Assembly (NCBI RefSeq): GCF_016463645.1
Contig: NZ_JAEMQX010000001.1
Coordinates: forward strand, 70,441 to 134,440
Direction of reading: 5' to 3'
DNA from: Sphingopyxis sp.
GTDB lineage: Bacteria; Pseudomonadota; Alphaproteobacteria; Sphingomonadales; Sphingomonadaceae
DNA: 64,000 nucleotides
The translations under genes and the position numbers were made by a program. Within the stretch, counting starts at the first letter, position 1, and every line of letters starts with the position of its first letter. Below are positions 44,741 through 53,233 of this stretch, one piece after another. The notes under the pieces were generated by a model, which saw only the letters and a list, made by a program, of their open reading frames with translations, did not search any database and was not told where the DNA came from.

Positions 44741-47034
44741 CAGAAGCGCGCCGTCAGCCGGGCATACCAGGTGCGCCCGTTGAGTCCGATCGGCGTTTCC
44801 TCGCCGGTCGGAAAGCTCCCGCCGGTCGCGGCGATCGCCAGCACCTGATCGTCGATCGTGTCGGGCCGTGCGTCGAACAGATTCTGGACCCCCAGGCCCA
44901 CGCGCACGCCATCGAATATCTTGTAGCCCATCGACACATCGACTGTCTCCTTGCCGCCGAAGGTCTGCACTGCGGTCAGCGGCTGCGAGGTGTAGGTACC
45001 AAAGGCGGCTACATTGACCCCGACGTCGAAAGCACCGTGCGTCAGACTGCCCTGAAAGGTGAATTTCGACTTCGGCTGCGCCTCGGTCACGAACAGGATC
45101 GACTTCATGTTGAGCAGCGGCAGCGCGGGCAGGACCGGGTTGGGCCGCAGCGTGTCGAGCCGGCTCTTGAACCAGCCATAGCCCGCGGTCAGCGACAGTT
45201 GCGTGTCGGGGGCCAAGTCCCCCTGCCACCGTGCTGTCAGCTCGACGCCGCGCGTCGTGGTGTCGATCGCGTTGGTGAAGAAGCGGACCTGCTGGAAATT
45301 GGTGATACCCGCCGCGGTCAGAATATTCACAACCGCCGCGCCGCCGAGCTGTTCACTGAGCGCGATACGGTCCTTGATCCGGATCCGGAAATAATCAGCG
45401 GTAAAGGAAAAACCGTCGATCGGACCGACGACAAGGCCTGCAGTGAAATTGCGCGACCGTTCGGGCTTCAGGTCGCTCGCGCCAAGCGCGCGCGCGACGG
45501 GGTCCCCGACCGGCAGCGTCCCGACGGTGACGAGCCGCCCGGCACTGAGCGCGCCCTGCACCGCGCTGAAATACTGCTGCTGCAGCGATGGCGCCTTGAA
45601 ACCCGTTCCATAAGTCGCGCGGATCGCCGCGCCTTCCATCAGTTCGAGGCGGGAGGTTGCGCGCCAGGTCGTCTTGCCGCCGAAATCGCCATAATCATCG
45701 TAGCGGATCGCGCCGCCGAGCAGCAACTGTTCCACCGGCCGCAGTTCGAGATCGAGGAAAGCGGCCCAGGCGTTGCGGCTCTCGTTCGTCGGGTTACGGG
45801 GGTTGAACCCCGCAAAACCATCGGCGCCGGTACCGAAATAGGCATTGGGATCGCCGCTTCTGATCTTGTATGATTCATGCCGATACTGTCCCCCTGCCGC
45901 GATATTCCCGCCTGCGAGCACGCCGTCGAGCGGCAGCGAGAGCGTGAAGTCGGTGACATATTGGCGATAGGTCACCCCGCCCGAATTAAAGCGGGTCGGG
46001 CTGGCGAGGCCCAGCGAGACGTTGGCAGTATCGAAGACGCTGAAATCGGCCTCGTTCGAACCGAAGCTCTGACTGAGATCGGCCTTCAGAGCGCCGATGT
46101 CGCCGCGAACACCGACGGTGCCCCCGACGTCCCATATCCGCGGTTCGATGATGGGGAGGAAGCCGTCCGGATAGATCGGTGAAAAGCCCGGGACCCGGAA
46201 GCCCGCGCCATTGTTCGAAATCTTGCGCGTCAATGTCCCGAAACCATAGATTTCGGCCGCGTTGCCAAGGGGCAGCGCGGTATCCAATGCGAGGCTCGCA
46301 ACCGACGCCTTGGGGTCGCCGATGCGATAGGTGACACGGTTGAACCGCTGATCGACGAAGGCACGATTGGTGGGACGTTGCGCACGCGCCGATACGCTGA
46401 CAGTGAGATGCCCGCCGTCGCCGAGCGCGAGGCCGGCGCTCGCGCTCGCAAGGCCCGTTTCGCCATCTCCTTCCTCGGTGACGCTGCCGAACAACTCGGC
46501 GCTCGCGCCGCTGGCGTTGGACTTGAGGATGATATTGACGACCCCGGCGATCGCATCGGACCCATATTGCGCAGCAGCGCCATCGCGCAGGATCTCGATC
46601 CGCTCAATCGCGCTTTCGGGGATGGTGTCGAGGTCAACTGCCGCCGACCCGCGTCCGATGCTGTTATTGACGTTCAGAACCGCGTTGGCATGGCGCCGCT
46701 TGCCGTTGACGAGCACCAGCGTCTGGTCGGGCGACAGGCCGCGCAACGTGACCGGCTTCGTATTGGCCGCGGTAGCGGTCGTTGCCGCGCGCGCAAAATT
46801 GACCGATGGCTGCAGAAAGTTCAACGCACGGCCCAGATCGGGGAAGCCCGTGTCGGCGATCGTGTCACCGCTGACAACATCGACCGGCGCCGACGATTCG
46901 AGCGCCGCACGGCCCGACGCGCGCGTTCCGGTAACGATGATCTCGTTGTCGGGGTCCGGACGCGTTTCGGTCTGCGCCTGCGCCGTGCCGCTCGCCAGAA
47001 TCGCCACCCCCACCGCTGACATCGCATATCTCAT
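44740..47034 (-). CDS. TonB-dependent receptor coupled to PhoD
   Basis: 764 residues from ATG 47034 after AGGAGG. Short signal MRYAMSAVGVAILASGTAQA. TonB-box region NEIIVTGTRASGRAALESSA, plug with LRGLSPDQTLVLVNGKRRHA and IERIEILRDGAAAQYGSDAI, then a barrel ending WYARLTARF. The VNGKRRH plug type is common in Caulobacter and sphingomonad receptors for organic ligands. It leads the operon with phoD. A perfect LysR-type box lies 77 bp upstream of the ATG. Confidence 0.92.
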   Translation of the reverse strand: MRYAMSAVGVAILASGTAQAQTETRPDPDNEIIVTGTRASGRAALESSAPVDVVSGDTIADTGFPDLGRALNFLQPSVNFARAATTATAANTKPVTLRGLSPDQTLVLVNGKRRHANAVLNVNNSIGRGSAAVDLDTIPESAIERIEILRDGAAAQYGSDAIAGVVNIILKSNASGASAELFGSVTEEGDGETGLASASAGLALGDGGHLTVSVSARAQRPTNRAFVDQRFNRVTYRIGDPKASVASLALDTALPLGNAAEIYGFGTLTRKISNNGAGFRVPGFSPIYPDGFLPIIEPRIWDVGGTVGVRGDIGALKADLSQSFGSNEADFSVFDTANVSLGLASPTRFNSGGVTYRQYVTDFTLSLPLDGVLAGGNIAAGGQYRHESYKIRSGDPNAYFGTGADGFAGFNPRNPTNESRNAWAAFLDLELRPVEQLLLGGAIRYDDYGDFGGKTTWRATSRLELMEGAAIRATYGTGFKAPSLQQQYFSAVQGALSAGRLVTVGTLPVGDPVARALGASDLKPERSRNFTAGLVVGPIDGFSFTADYFRIRIKDRIALSEQLGGAAVVNILTAAGITNFQQVRFFTNAIDTTTRGVELTARWQGDLAPDTQLSLTAGYGWFKSRLDTLRPNPVLPALPLLNMKSILFVTEAQPKSKFTFQGSLTHGAFDVGVNVAAFGTYTSQPLTAVQTFGGKETVDVSMGYKIFDGVRVGLGVQNLFDARPDTIDDQVLAIAATGGSFPTGEETPIGLNGRTWYARLTARF

Positions 47035-47111
47035 CAAAGCTGCCCTCCTGAATTTCGGGCCCAATCTATGAGCGCAGCGGAGCGCAGCGTTATTGCTCAA
47101 GCGGAGAGCGG

Positions 47112-47130
47112 CGTTGCGAGATGCGCAACG
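47112..47130. promoter_or_regulatory. LysR-type box CGTTGC-N7-GCAACG upstream of TonB-phoD operon
   Basis: Perfect arms with seven bases between, identical in layout to 30598 and 36601. The gap (47035-47385) holds no gene; its right part contains the repeat described at 47289. Confidence 0.7.
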
Positions 47131-47288
47131 CGGCGGCACTTAAACTGTCACGGTGGACGAGTAGCGTTGAGAGTTTCCAGCGCCAGTTTTGAGCCGTTTG
47201 GAACAGTGTTTGACGGGCTGTGGTCCTGCTGCCCTCAGGGTAGTAGGGCAAGAAGCCAACGTTCGTGTCGACAAATAATAATGAGGTG

Positions 47289-47308
47289 ATGGCCGATTTC
47301 GGACTGAC
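47289..47308 (+). repeat. Short dispersed repeat, left copy
   Basis: ATGGCCGATTTCGGACTGAC; 18 of 20 bases match the copy at 51198-51217 in direct orientation. Both read as the start of a tiny frame (MADFGL...), here 27 codons to the stop at about 47,372. The two copies flank the KAP-HigBA block. Confidence 0.5.
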
Positions 47309-47385
47309 AAGTTTTAGTTCGAAATCGGCGAAAGCTGACGTCGCGATTGCAGCGGCGGTGCGGATCGTGTGAATAAACAGGAACA

Positions 47386-49080
47386 ATGTCTGCTACGCTC
47401 GTCATCAAGGAGATTCGGCGCTTTCTCGAGAGCGAGAAGGCCGAGGTGCTCTGCATCAAAGGCCGCTGGGGCGTCGGGAAGACCTATGCCTGGCTTCAGA
47501 TTCTCGGCGAGACGCAAACCGGCGGCAAACTCCACGCCAAGAAATATTCCTATGTCTCACTCTTCGGACTGAACTCGCTCGACGAGGTCCGGCACGCGAT
47601 TTTCGAAGGCCGGGTTTCACCGGATAAGGCGATAAGCGGTCCGGATAGCGAAAGCCTCGCCGACCTGTTCGAAGCGGGGAAATCCCTTGTCCGCAAATCG
47701 CGAGGCTGGCTCGGCGCCGCGCTCGGCCCCGTCGGTTTTGGCGAGATCGGCAACATGCTCGCGCGTTCGGCCTTTTTTCTCGTGCGCGATCAACTCATCT
47801 GCATTGACGATCTCGAACGTGCCGGCGCCGGATTGTCTCCGCGCGACCTGCTGGGACTGATCTCCTTCCTAAAGGAACAGCGCAATTGCCAGATCGTGCT
47901 GCTCCTCAACGATGGGGCAATGGGAGATTTGGATCTCGATCAGTTCCAGCGCCTGCTCGAAAAGGTGGTCGACACCGCCGTCATATTCGCGCCCTCGCCG
48001 GCCGAGGCCGCGGCAATTGCGATCCCGGGCGATGGCGCGATCAGCGACGAACTCCGCCGGGGCGTGATTACGCTCGGAATCACCAATATCCGGGTGATCA
48101 AGAAGATCGAGCGGATCGCGTTGCAACTCGTCGACCTGCTTCCCGGCGCGCCCGAGCGCATAATCTCGCAGGGCATCGTCGCCTGTCTCCTCGGCGGCTG
48201 GTCCGTCTATGAGCCGGGCCAGGCACCATCGCTGGAGTTTCTGCTGGGTTATAATTCGCTCCATGCTGCCATGATGGAGCGCGAGAACGGCCCCGACGAG
48301 GCGTTCATACGCTGGCGCGACCAACTCTCGAACCTGCCCTACAATGCGAGCGACGATTTCGATGTGGCCATCTTCGATGCCGCCGCGGCGGGCTATTTCG
48401 ATGCCGAGCGGCTGCGGACGGAAGCGGCGAAGCTACACGAGGAGTTGCAGCGCAACAGCCGCATCAACCCTCTGTCGAAGGCATGGGAACGCTATAGGGA
48501 GTCGCTCGTCGAGGATGACGCTTTCGTTATCGACGCCATCGAAAAGGCGGCGCACGAAAGTCTCGCGATTACAGACTCGATCAACATCAATGGCACGATC
48601 GCCTTCCTCCGCGAGCAGGGACGCGGACAGCAGGCCGACGCGATTGCCAAGGCCTATGTCGATGCGCAGCCCGAGAATCCCGATTTCTTCAACATTCTCA
48701 ATCATCATTTCCCGGCCGACCAACCCGCCGATCCGGCGCTCGCCGCGGCGCTCGCGCAGCGGCTCGCGACGTTCCGGGACGAACGCGATCCGAAGGCCGT
48801 CATTCTTGACATCGCGCACGGCCGCGCCTGGCAGGATGATGATCTCGCCCTGCTCGCCGGCATTGACGTGGATGCCTATCAGGCGATGTTCGAGGGAACC
48901 GAAGGATCCGACCTCTCTCTCCTTGTCCGAACGGCGCTTCAGATGGCGCGTGGCCACGAACATGACCGTCCTGAGATCCGGGCCACGGTAGAACAGGCGC
49001 TCGGCCGTATCGCCGCCAAGTCTCCGCTCCGGGCGAGGCGGCTGCGCCAATGGGGGTTCGCGCCGCCAGCGGAAAATTGA
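47386..49080 (+). CDS. KAP-like P-loop NTPase
   Basis: 564 residues. Walker A is CIKGRWGVGKTYAW (about residues 23-36) and Walker B is LICIDDLERAGAGLSP, the KAP-family DDLER form. A sensor-like stretch follows (NCQIVLLLNDGAMGDL). The C-terminal half is helical without recognised repeats. KAP NTPases occur in phage-defence and membrane-associated signalling contexts; here the membrane insertion usual for KAP is weak (WLGAALGPVGFGEIGNMLAR at most). It sits alone on the left edge of the TIR-rich island, between two short repeats. A defence role is inferred from context. Confidence 0.75.
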   Translation: MSATLVIKEIRRFLESEKAEVLCIKGRWGVGKTYAWLQILGETQTGGKLHAKKYSYVSLFGLNSLDEVRHAIFEGRVSPDKAISGPDSESLADLFEAGKSLVRKSRGWLGAALGPVGFGEIGNMLARSAFFLVRDQLICIDDLERAGAGLSPRDLLGLISFLKEQRNCQIVLLLNDGAMGDLDLDQFQRLLEKVVDTAVIFAPSPAEAAAIAIPGDGAISDELRRGVITLGITNIRVIKKIERIALQLVDLLPGAPERIISQGIVACLLGGWSVYEPGQAPSLEFLLGYNSLHAAMMERENGPDEAFIRWRDQLSNLPYNASDDFDVAIFDAAAAGYFDAERLRTEAAKLHEELQRNSRINPLSKAWERYRESLVEDDAFVIDAIEKAAHESLAITDSININGTIAFLREQGRGQQADAIAKAYVDAQPENPDFFNILNHHFPADQPADPALAAALAQRLATFRDERDPKAVILDIAHGRAWQDDDLALLAGIDVDAYQAMFEGTEGSDLSLLVRTALQMARGHEHDRPEIRATVEQALGRIAAKSPLRARRLRQWGFAPPAEN

Positions 49081-49155
49081 GGCAATCCCGACCTTCGTTC
49101 AGGCCTGGTTCCATTTGAGCATGGTAAGCCATGACTGGCAGCGAAGCGATTCCGC

Positions 49156-49191
49156 TTGACAAACGTAATCCTATACATTACAAGCATACAA
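49156..49191 (+). promoter_or_regulatory. Promoter with operator-like repeat before the HigBA-linked gene
   Basis: TTGACA at 49156-49161 is a perfect -35. TTACAA or TACAAG about 17 bp later could be the -10, placing the start of transcription at or next to ATG 49192, so the message may be leaderless. GTAAT-N7-ATTAC (49165-49181) overlaps it and resembles autoregulated antitoxin operators. The next gene ends in higBA. Confidence 0.5.
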
Positions 49192-50700
49192 ATGACGTCA
49201 CCCACCGCCTTTCCCGACTCTGCAACAGAGGACGCCGCCTTGGCGAAGGCGAAGGAAATCGCGGCGTCGCGGCCCAGAGGCGATTCCTCTCGCGAGCCGG
49301 TGGCGCACGACCCATCGCATACGGCGGGGTTCGCCAAAGACGTCGCGCGACAATCCGAACCGGCGGAAAGCGCCAAGACAGCGCGCAGCATTCTTCGCGA
49401 GATGCTGGGACGGCGCGAGCCGTTGACAGAATCGCAGATGGCGGCGGCGGAAGCTGCCAACTTCGGGTCGCGTCTCCTCATGCCGATGTTCAAGGACCCG
49501 CTGGAACGGGCGCGCTCCAGCGCATTCGCCTATACCAAAGCGACCGAACGGATTCACCATATCTGCGATGGTCATAACAGGATGCTGGGGACGTCCGAGG
49601 CGCTTCGCCATGTTTGCGACGGACAGCACTCGGCATCGTCGGCGCTGCTTGAGAGGGCGCGCGAGGTTGCCGAAGCCTGCTCGGCTGCAACAAGCATCAA
49701 GGGAATGACCCTTTGGTCGACGTCGCTGCAAGCGCCGCCAGAAATGGTCTCATTGTTGGCGCGGTGCAATGCGTCGAACCCGCGTTTACCACTACTGCGT
49801 CAAGCCGAGACCCACGGTGTCAGCGGATATCGCTACCTTTGCAAACCGCCGCTTCCAAGCGACGAGACCGCCGCACCGGTCGGTTCGGATGTAGACAATT
49901 CCTCCCCCGCAAGTGACGGCAGCAAACCGGCGGAGCTACGCAAGTCGGTTTTTGCCGAACGCGAACAATCCTGGAATGACTTTCGCGAGACCGCGCTGAA
50001 CGCGGTCGATCCGGCGGCGATCGGCGTGCAGGCGAGGATGGGCGCCCCGCGGGTTTGGTCCATCTATTATCTGAGCAACTTCCTCAATCGCCAGGTCGCC
50101 GTCAATCAGACGACCCGCTCGGCGCTGCGCAAGCCGGCGCCGCCGCTTAAGTCGTTCGGCATGATCCAGCGGATGGGTCTAGATCTCCGCCTGACCGAGC
50201 GGCTGTTTGACAATGTCCTCGCGCGCATCAGCAAGATGGGCGATCGCTCGGCCGAAACGATCGAAGCATTCGTTCGCGACATTTTCGAACAGGTCGCGCT
50301 CGTCATTGGACAGCATCGTCTTGTACGCGCCGTTGCCCGACCGGACGGGCGAAACACATTCGAACGTATCCGAATCTTCGACATCCATACCGGCGTCTCG
50401 CCACCTCTAGCCCTGGATCGCCAAGCGCTTTGCCGCGCATCGATCAATCAGGTCCCTGGAGTGAATGAATATGGATATCCCCGACCCGCGCCTTGCGCGC
50501 ATCTTTACCACCGCCGCGTGTCCCGAACTGCCTTTGCCGGTCGTCCGGAACGCGCACCGCCTTATGCGCCTGCTGACGGCCGCCGCCAGTTGGTCCGACA
50601 TCGGCGTCTTCACCAAGGTCGCCCTTTTGAAGGACGGCCGGTTCGCCGCGCCGGTTCATGGCCGGTGGGCGATCAGTTTCGAATGGGACGACGAGCTTGA
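49192..50700 (+). CDS. Unknown protein running into the toxin gene
   Basis: 502 residues in the open frame from ATG 49192; no family recognised. The body is helical and polar (KTARSILREMLGRREPLTES, GLDLRLTERLFDNVLARISK, RSAETIEAFVRDIFEQVALV) with a disordered middle (SDVDNSSPASDGSKPAELRK). From about 50,470 the frame overlaps higB in another phase and becomes Arg/Pro-rich, so the real protein may end earlier: a shift of one base between 50,409 and 50,461 would reach TGA 50462-50464, right before higB. It may therefore be frameshifted or have lost its own stop. It has its own promoter and shares direction with higBA. Confidence 0.55.
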   Translation: MTSPTAFPDSATEDAALAKAKEIAASRPRGDSSREPVAHDPSHTAGFAKDVARQSEPAESAKTARSILREMLGRREPLTESQMAAAEAANFGSRLLMPMFKDPLERARSSAFAYTKATERIHHICDGHNRMLGTSEALRHVCDGQHSASSALLERAREVAEACSAATSIKGMTLWSTSLQAPPEMVSLLARCNASNPRLPLLRQAETHGVSGYRYLCKPPLPSDETAAPVGSDVDNSSPASDGSKPAELRKSVFAEREQSWNDFRETALNAVDPAAIGVQARMGAPRVWSIYYLSNFLNRQVAVNQTTRSALRKPAPPLKSFGMIQRMGLDLRLTERLFDNVLARISKMGDRSAETIEAFVRDIFEQVALVIGQHRLVRAVARPDGRNTFERIRIFDIHTGVSPPLALDRQALCRASINQVPGVNEYGYPRPAPCAHLYHRRVSRTAFAGRPERAPPYAPADGRRQLVRHRRLHQGRPFEGRPVRRAGSWPVGDQFRMGRRA

Positions 50701-50734
50701 CCGCATCGTCAACCCCAGCCTCGAGCGTTTCTAG
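50471..50734 (+). CDS. higB: HigB/RelE-type toxin
   Basis: 87 residues from ATG 50471 (ATG 50465 is closer to the GGAG site at 50458-50461). The pattern IPDPRLARIFTTAACPELPL, then VVRNAHRLMRLLTAAASWSD and VHGRWAISFEWDDELDRI fits the HigB group: small RelE-fold mRNA interferases with a late RWxIxFEW motif. It precedes the antitoxin by 13 bp, the HigBA order (toxin first). Sequence is somewhat diverged from classical HigB. Confidence 0.7.
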   Translation: MDIPDPRLARIFTTAACPELPLPVVRNAHRLMRLLTAAASWSDIGVFTKVALLKDGRFAAPVHGRWAISFEWDDELDRIVNPSLERF

Positions 50735-50747
50735 ACCAGGAGTTTTC

Positions 50748-51104
50748 ATGTCGAGCGAAGCCGAAGTTGAGTCCGTCGGCACTGTCTTGCGCAAGCACAT
50801 TCTCGAAATGGGCGGCGTCAAGCAGGATGAACTCGCTTCGGCGCTCGGCGTTTCGCGCCTGAGCGTCAATGAACTCCTCAATGACAAGCGCGCCGTCACC
50901 GCGCCGATGGCGCTCCGCTTGGGTCATGTACTTGGGACGACGCCCGACCTCTGGCTGAACCTGCAGCGCGACGTCGATCTTGCTGCGGCGCGCAAGCGCT
51001 TCGGTGCTGAGATCGCAGCACTTGCCATTCTCCGGCAGCCACAAACACAAGAGCAAGTCATCGCGCCCTTCGAGGAGTTGTTTGCGGAAGCCGACGAAAC
51101 GTAG
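50748..51104 (+). CDS. higA: HigA-type antitoxin (Xre family HTH)
   Basis: 118 residues. HTH: VLRKHILEMGGVKQDELASA, LGVSRLSVNELLNDKRAVTA. The VapI/HigA signature TTPDLWLNLQRDVDLAAARK follows. ATG 50748 follows AGGAG. It neutralises HigB and represses the operon, probably through a site at the upstream promoter. Confidence 0.88.
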   Translation: MSSEAEVESVGTVLRKHILEMGGVKQDELASALGVSRLSVNELLNDKRAVTAPMALRLGHVLGTTPDLWLNLQRDVDLAAARKRFGAEIAALAILRQPQTQEQVIAPFEELFAEADET

Positions 51105-51718
51105 GCCAAGCGACTCCTCTCGATCAGCATTCCAATTTGGTGCTCAAACAAAACGCTGCACTCTTCACTCTGCAGCCTGCCGCCCTAAGGTACGCCCATG
51201 GCCGATTTTGGACTGGCGGGTGGCAGCGGTCGCGTAAAGCGGACGGCTGCGCTCGTAGACGCTTGGCCAGCGACAGGTGACAACGATCCGCCCGGAGCCA
51301 CATCAACATCGACGCTCTGACTATTCACTATAGCGAGTAAACACCCAGTCCCGGTCGGACACCTTAACTTCGTGATAGGCGGAGCAGGCTTGGTACTGGG
51401 CCTCATCGGTAGGCTAGCAGCTGAGAAATCGTCCGAACCCCCAGCCTCAGGATTTGGTAAAGCGTTTGCTGTCCCTGACCATGATTAGCACCGTCGTCGC
51501 GGGGCCGGCCACTGTGGCGGACGCTAATTCGGCCGAGGGCGTGCGATTCCACCCCAGCTTCACAAGCGTCGATCCGTCGACGATAATTCCGAACGCGGTT
51601 TTGTCGTGTCCCTGACTGCCAGTTTCCAGCGCAGGCACTTCTCGTGAACTGGAATGGGGGTTTTTATATCCTGCTTGTTGGAACAGATACGGAACGCTAA
51701 AGGCCGGGGAAAGGAGTT
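51105..51718. other. 614-bp gap between higA and the first TIR gene
   Basis: No clear gene. It contains the right copy of the MADFGL repeat (51198) and a frame at 51454-51615 (TTG start) that reads as a signal-peptide-like 53-mer (VKRLLSLTMISTVVAGPATV) ending at a TGA; this may be the broken start of a secreted protein. The promoter of the TIR gene should lie near the right end. Confidence 0.4.
51198..51217 (+). repeat. Short dispersed repeat, right copy
   Basis: ATGGCCGATTTTGGACTGGC, direct repeat of 47289-47308 with two mismatches. It opens a 40-codon frame (MADFGLAGGSGRVKRTAALV...). Sphingomonad genomes carry short dispersed repeats of this kind, so it may be one of those and not a boundary mark. 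Confidence 0.5.
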
Positions 51719-51724
51719 TTGCAC

Positions 51725-52681
51725 GTGGCGACGCTGTTCTTTTCCTATTCCCATCGCGACGAGGCGTTGCGCGACGAGTTGCAGACGCAACTGGCGATGC
51801 TCCAACGTCAGGGCATCATCGAGACATGGCATGATCGGAAGATCGAGCCGGGAACCGCGTTCGACAAGGTCATCGGCGCGCATGTCGAAGAGGATGATAT
51901 CCTTCTCCTTCTCGTGAGCCCTGATTTTCTCGCCTCGGATTATTGCTACGAAGTCGAGATGATGCGCGCCATGGAGCGCCACGAAGCAGGCGAAGCCGTG
52001 GTGCTTCCCGTCATTCTACGGGCCTGCGATTGGAAACATGCGCCGTTCGGCAAGCTCCTTGCCGTTCCCACCGATGGCAAGCCGGTGACGCTCTGGCCTG
52101 ACCGTGACCAGGCATTTCTCGAGGTTGCCAACGCCATTCGCACCGCGGCGGCGTCGCTTGCGCCGCAAATGGCTACACGTGAAAGCCCGGCGATGCGGTC
52201 GGTTTTGCCGTCGGGGAGAAGCGCCGTCGTGCCCGAGGCGCCGCGGTCGAGTAATCTGGCACTCGCCAAGACATTTTCCGACCGCGACAAGGATGAGTTC
52301 CTGCACCGTGCCTTCGATTATATGGTGCGGTTTTTCGAAACATCGCTCGACGAACTAGGACGGCGCAATCAGGGAATCGAGGGAAGTGTCCGCCGTATCG
52401 ATGCCGATCGGTTTTTTGCGACGATTTATCGCGATGGCGCGGCGGCGGCGCGCTGCACGATTTTCATGGGCGGCATGCTGGGCCGGGCAATTCATTTCCT
52501 CGAAGGCCAGACGAGCGATACCAACAGCTTTAGCGAATGCCTCCATGTCGAGGCCGACGATCAAAGCTGCTTTCTTCGCGCGATGAGTATGAACGTCGGC
52601 CGTGACCCCGCCGCGAAGCTCACTTTCGAGGGGGCGTCGGAGATGTTTTGGGCGGCCTTCATCCGGCCGCTGCAGCGCTAG
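51725..52681 (+). CDS. TIR-domain protein 1
   Basis: 318 residues from GTG 51725, eight bases after AAGGAG (TTG 51719 is too close). Residues 1-135 are a TIR domain: ATLFFSYSHRDEALRDELQT, IIETWHDRKIEPGTAFDKVI, DILLLLVSPDFLASDYCYEV, with the candidate NADase Glu in CYEVEMMRAMERH. The C-terminal 130 residues (KDEFLHRAFDYMVRFFETSL, then MGGMLGRAIHFLEGQTSDTN) match nothing I know and could sense a ligand. Bacterial TIR proteins cleave NAD or make cyclic ADP-ribose signals. It is followed 12 bp later by a hypothetical gene. Confidence 0.88.
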   Translation: MATLFFSYSHRDEALRDELQTQLAMLQRQGIIETWHDRKIEPGTAFDKVIGAHVEEDDILLLLVSPDFLASDYCYEVEMMRAMERHEAGEAVVLPVILRACDWKHAPFGKLLAVPTDGKPVTLWPDRDQAFLEVANAIRTAAASLAPQMATRESPAMRSVLPSGRSAVVPEAPRSSNLALAKTFSDRDKDEFLHRAFDYMVRFFETSLDELGRRNQGIEGSVRRIDADRFFATIYRDGAAAARCTIFMGGMLGRAIHFLEGQTSDTNSFSECLHVEADDQSCFLRAMSMNVGRDPAAKLTFEGASEMFWAAFIRPLQR

Positions 52682-52693
52682 GGAGATCGAGCG

Positions 52694-53188
52694 ATGCTGC
52701 GAGGAATTGTCGGCGTCGTTTATCCCGCCGCGCTAAAACCGGGACAATTTTATGTTCGGTCCGATTATGCTGGCGGGCGCTGGCTCGCGCTCTGCGTCGG
52801 AGCGGCGGCAGGCGATGGCCGGGCGCCGGATCGCTGGGAACCCGTTTTCGACCGTCCCGATCAGAGCGGGCCGTTTCTTCAGCTTCCAAGTGACAGCGAA
52901 CCCGTCGCATTGCTGCCCCCTGTGGCCGTGCGCGTGGATCCCGTCGCCGCAGCGGCCAGCCCCTATATCGGGCAGTCTTTCAAGGGGCAACTCCTCGTGG
53001 CGGGCCATTCTTGCTTCGTCATCGCTCCGTTCGAGCGCGGGATTGGCCGAGCCACGATCGACCTCGCCAGCGGCATGCAGGCCGCCACATCGCTGCCCGA
53101 TGGATGGCTCGGCTTTTCGGACTGGTCGTTGGTGGTTGGCGACGGCGACGAGGAAAAAATCCTGATGCGATATGGCGGTTCGGACTGA
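52694..53188 (+). CDS. Hypothetical partner of TIR protein 1
   Basis: 164 residues, no family recognised. Predicted mostly beta (GIVGVVYPAALKPGQFYVRS, WLALCVGAAAGDGRAPDRWE, LVAGHSCFVIAPFERGIGRA). No signal peptide or membrane segment. ATG follows GGGAGATCG 12 bp after the TIR stop, so it is in the same unit. It ends convergent to the SLOG gene, 45 bp away. Confidence 0.65.
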   Translation: MLRGIVGVVYPAALKPGQFYVRSDYAGGRWLALCVGAAAGDGRAPDRWEPVFDRPDQSGPFLQLPSDSEPVALLPPVAVRVDPVAAAASPYIGQSFKGQLLVAGHSCFVIAPFERGIGRATIDLASGMQAATSLPDGWLGFSDWSLVVGDGDEEKILMRYGGSD

Positions 53189-53233
53189 CCCGTGCCCGGT
53201 CGTCAGCCGTAGAAAGCGGGGACGGCTCGCGGT

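Noticed and set aside
51719-51724. TTG 51719 as start of TIR protein 1
   Set aside because: Only two bases from the AAGGAG site; GTG 51725 has normal spacing and begins the TIR domain directly.
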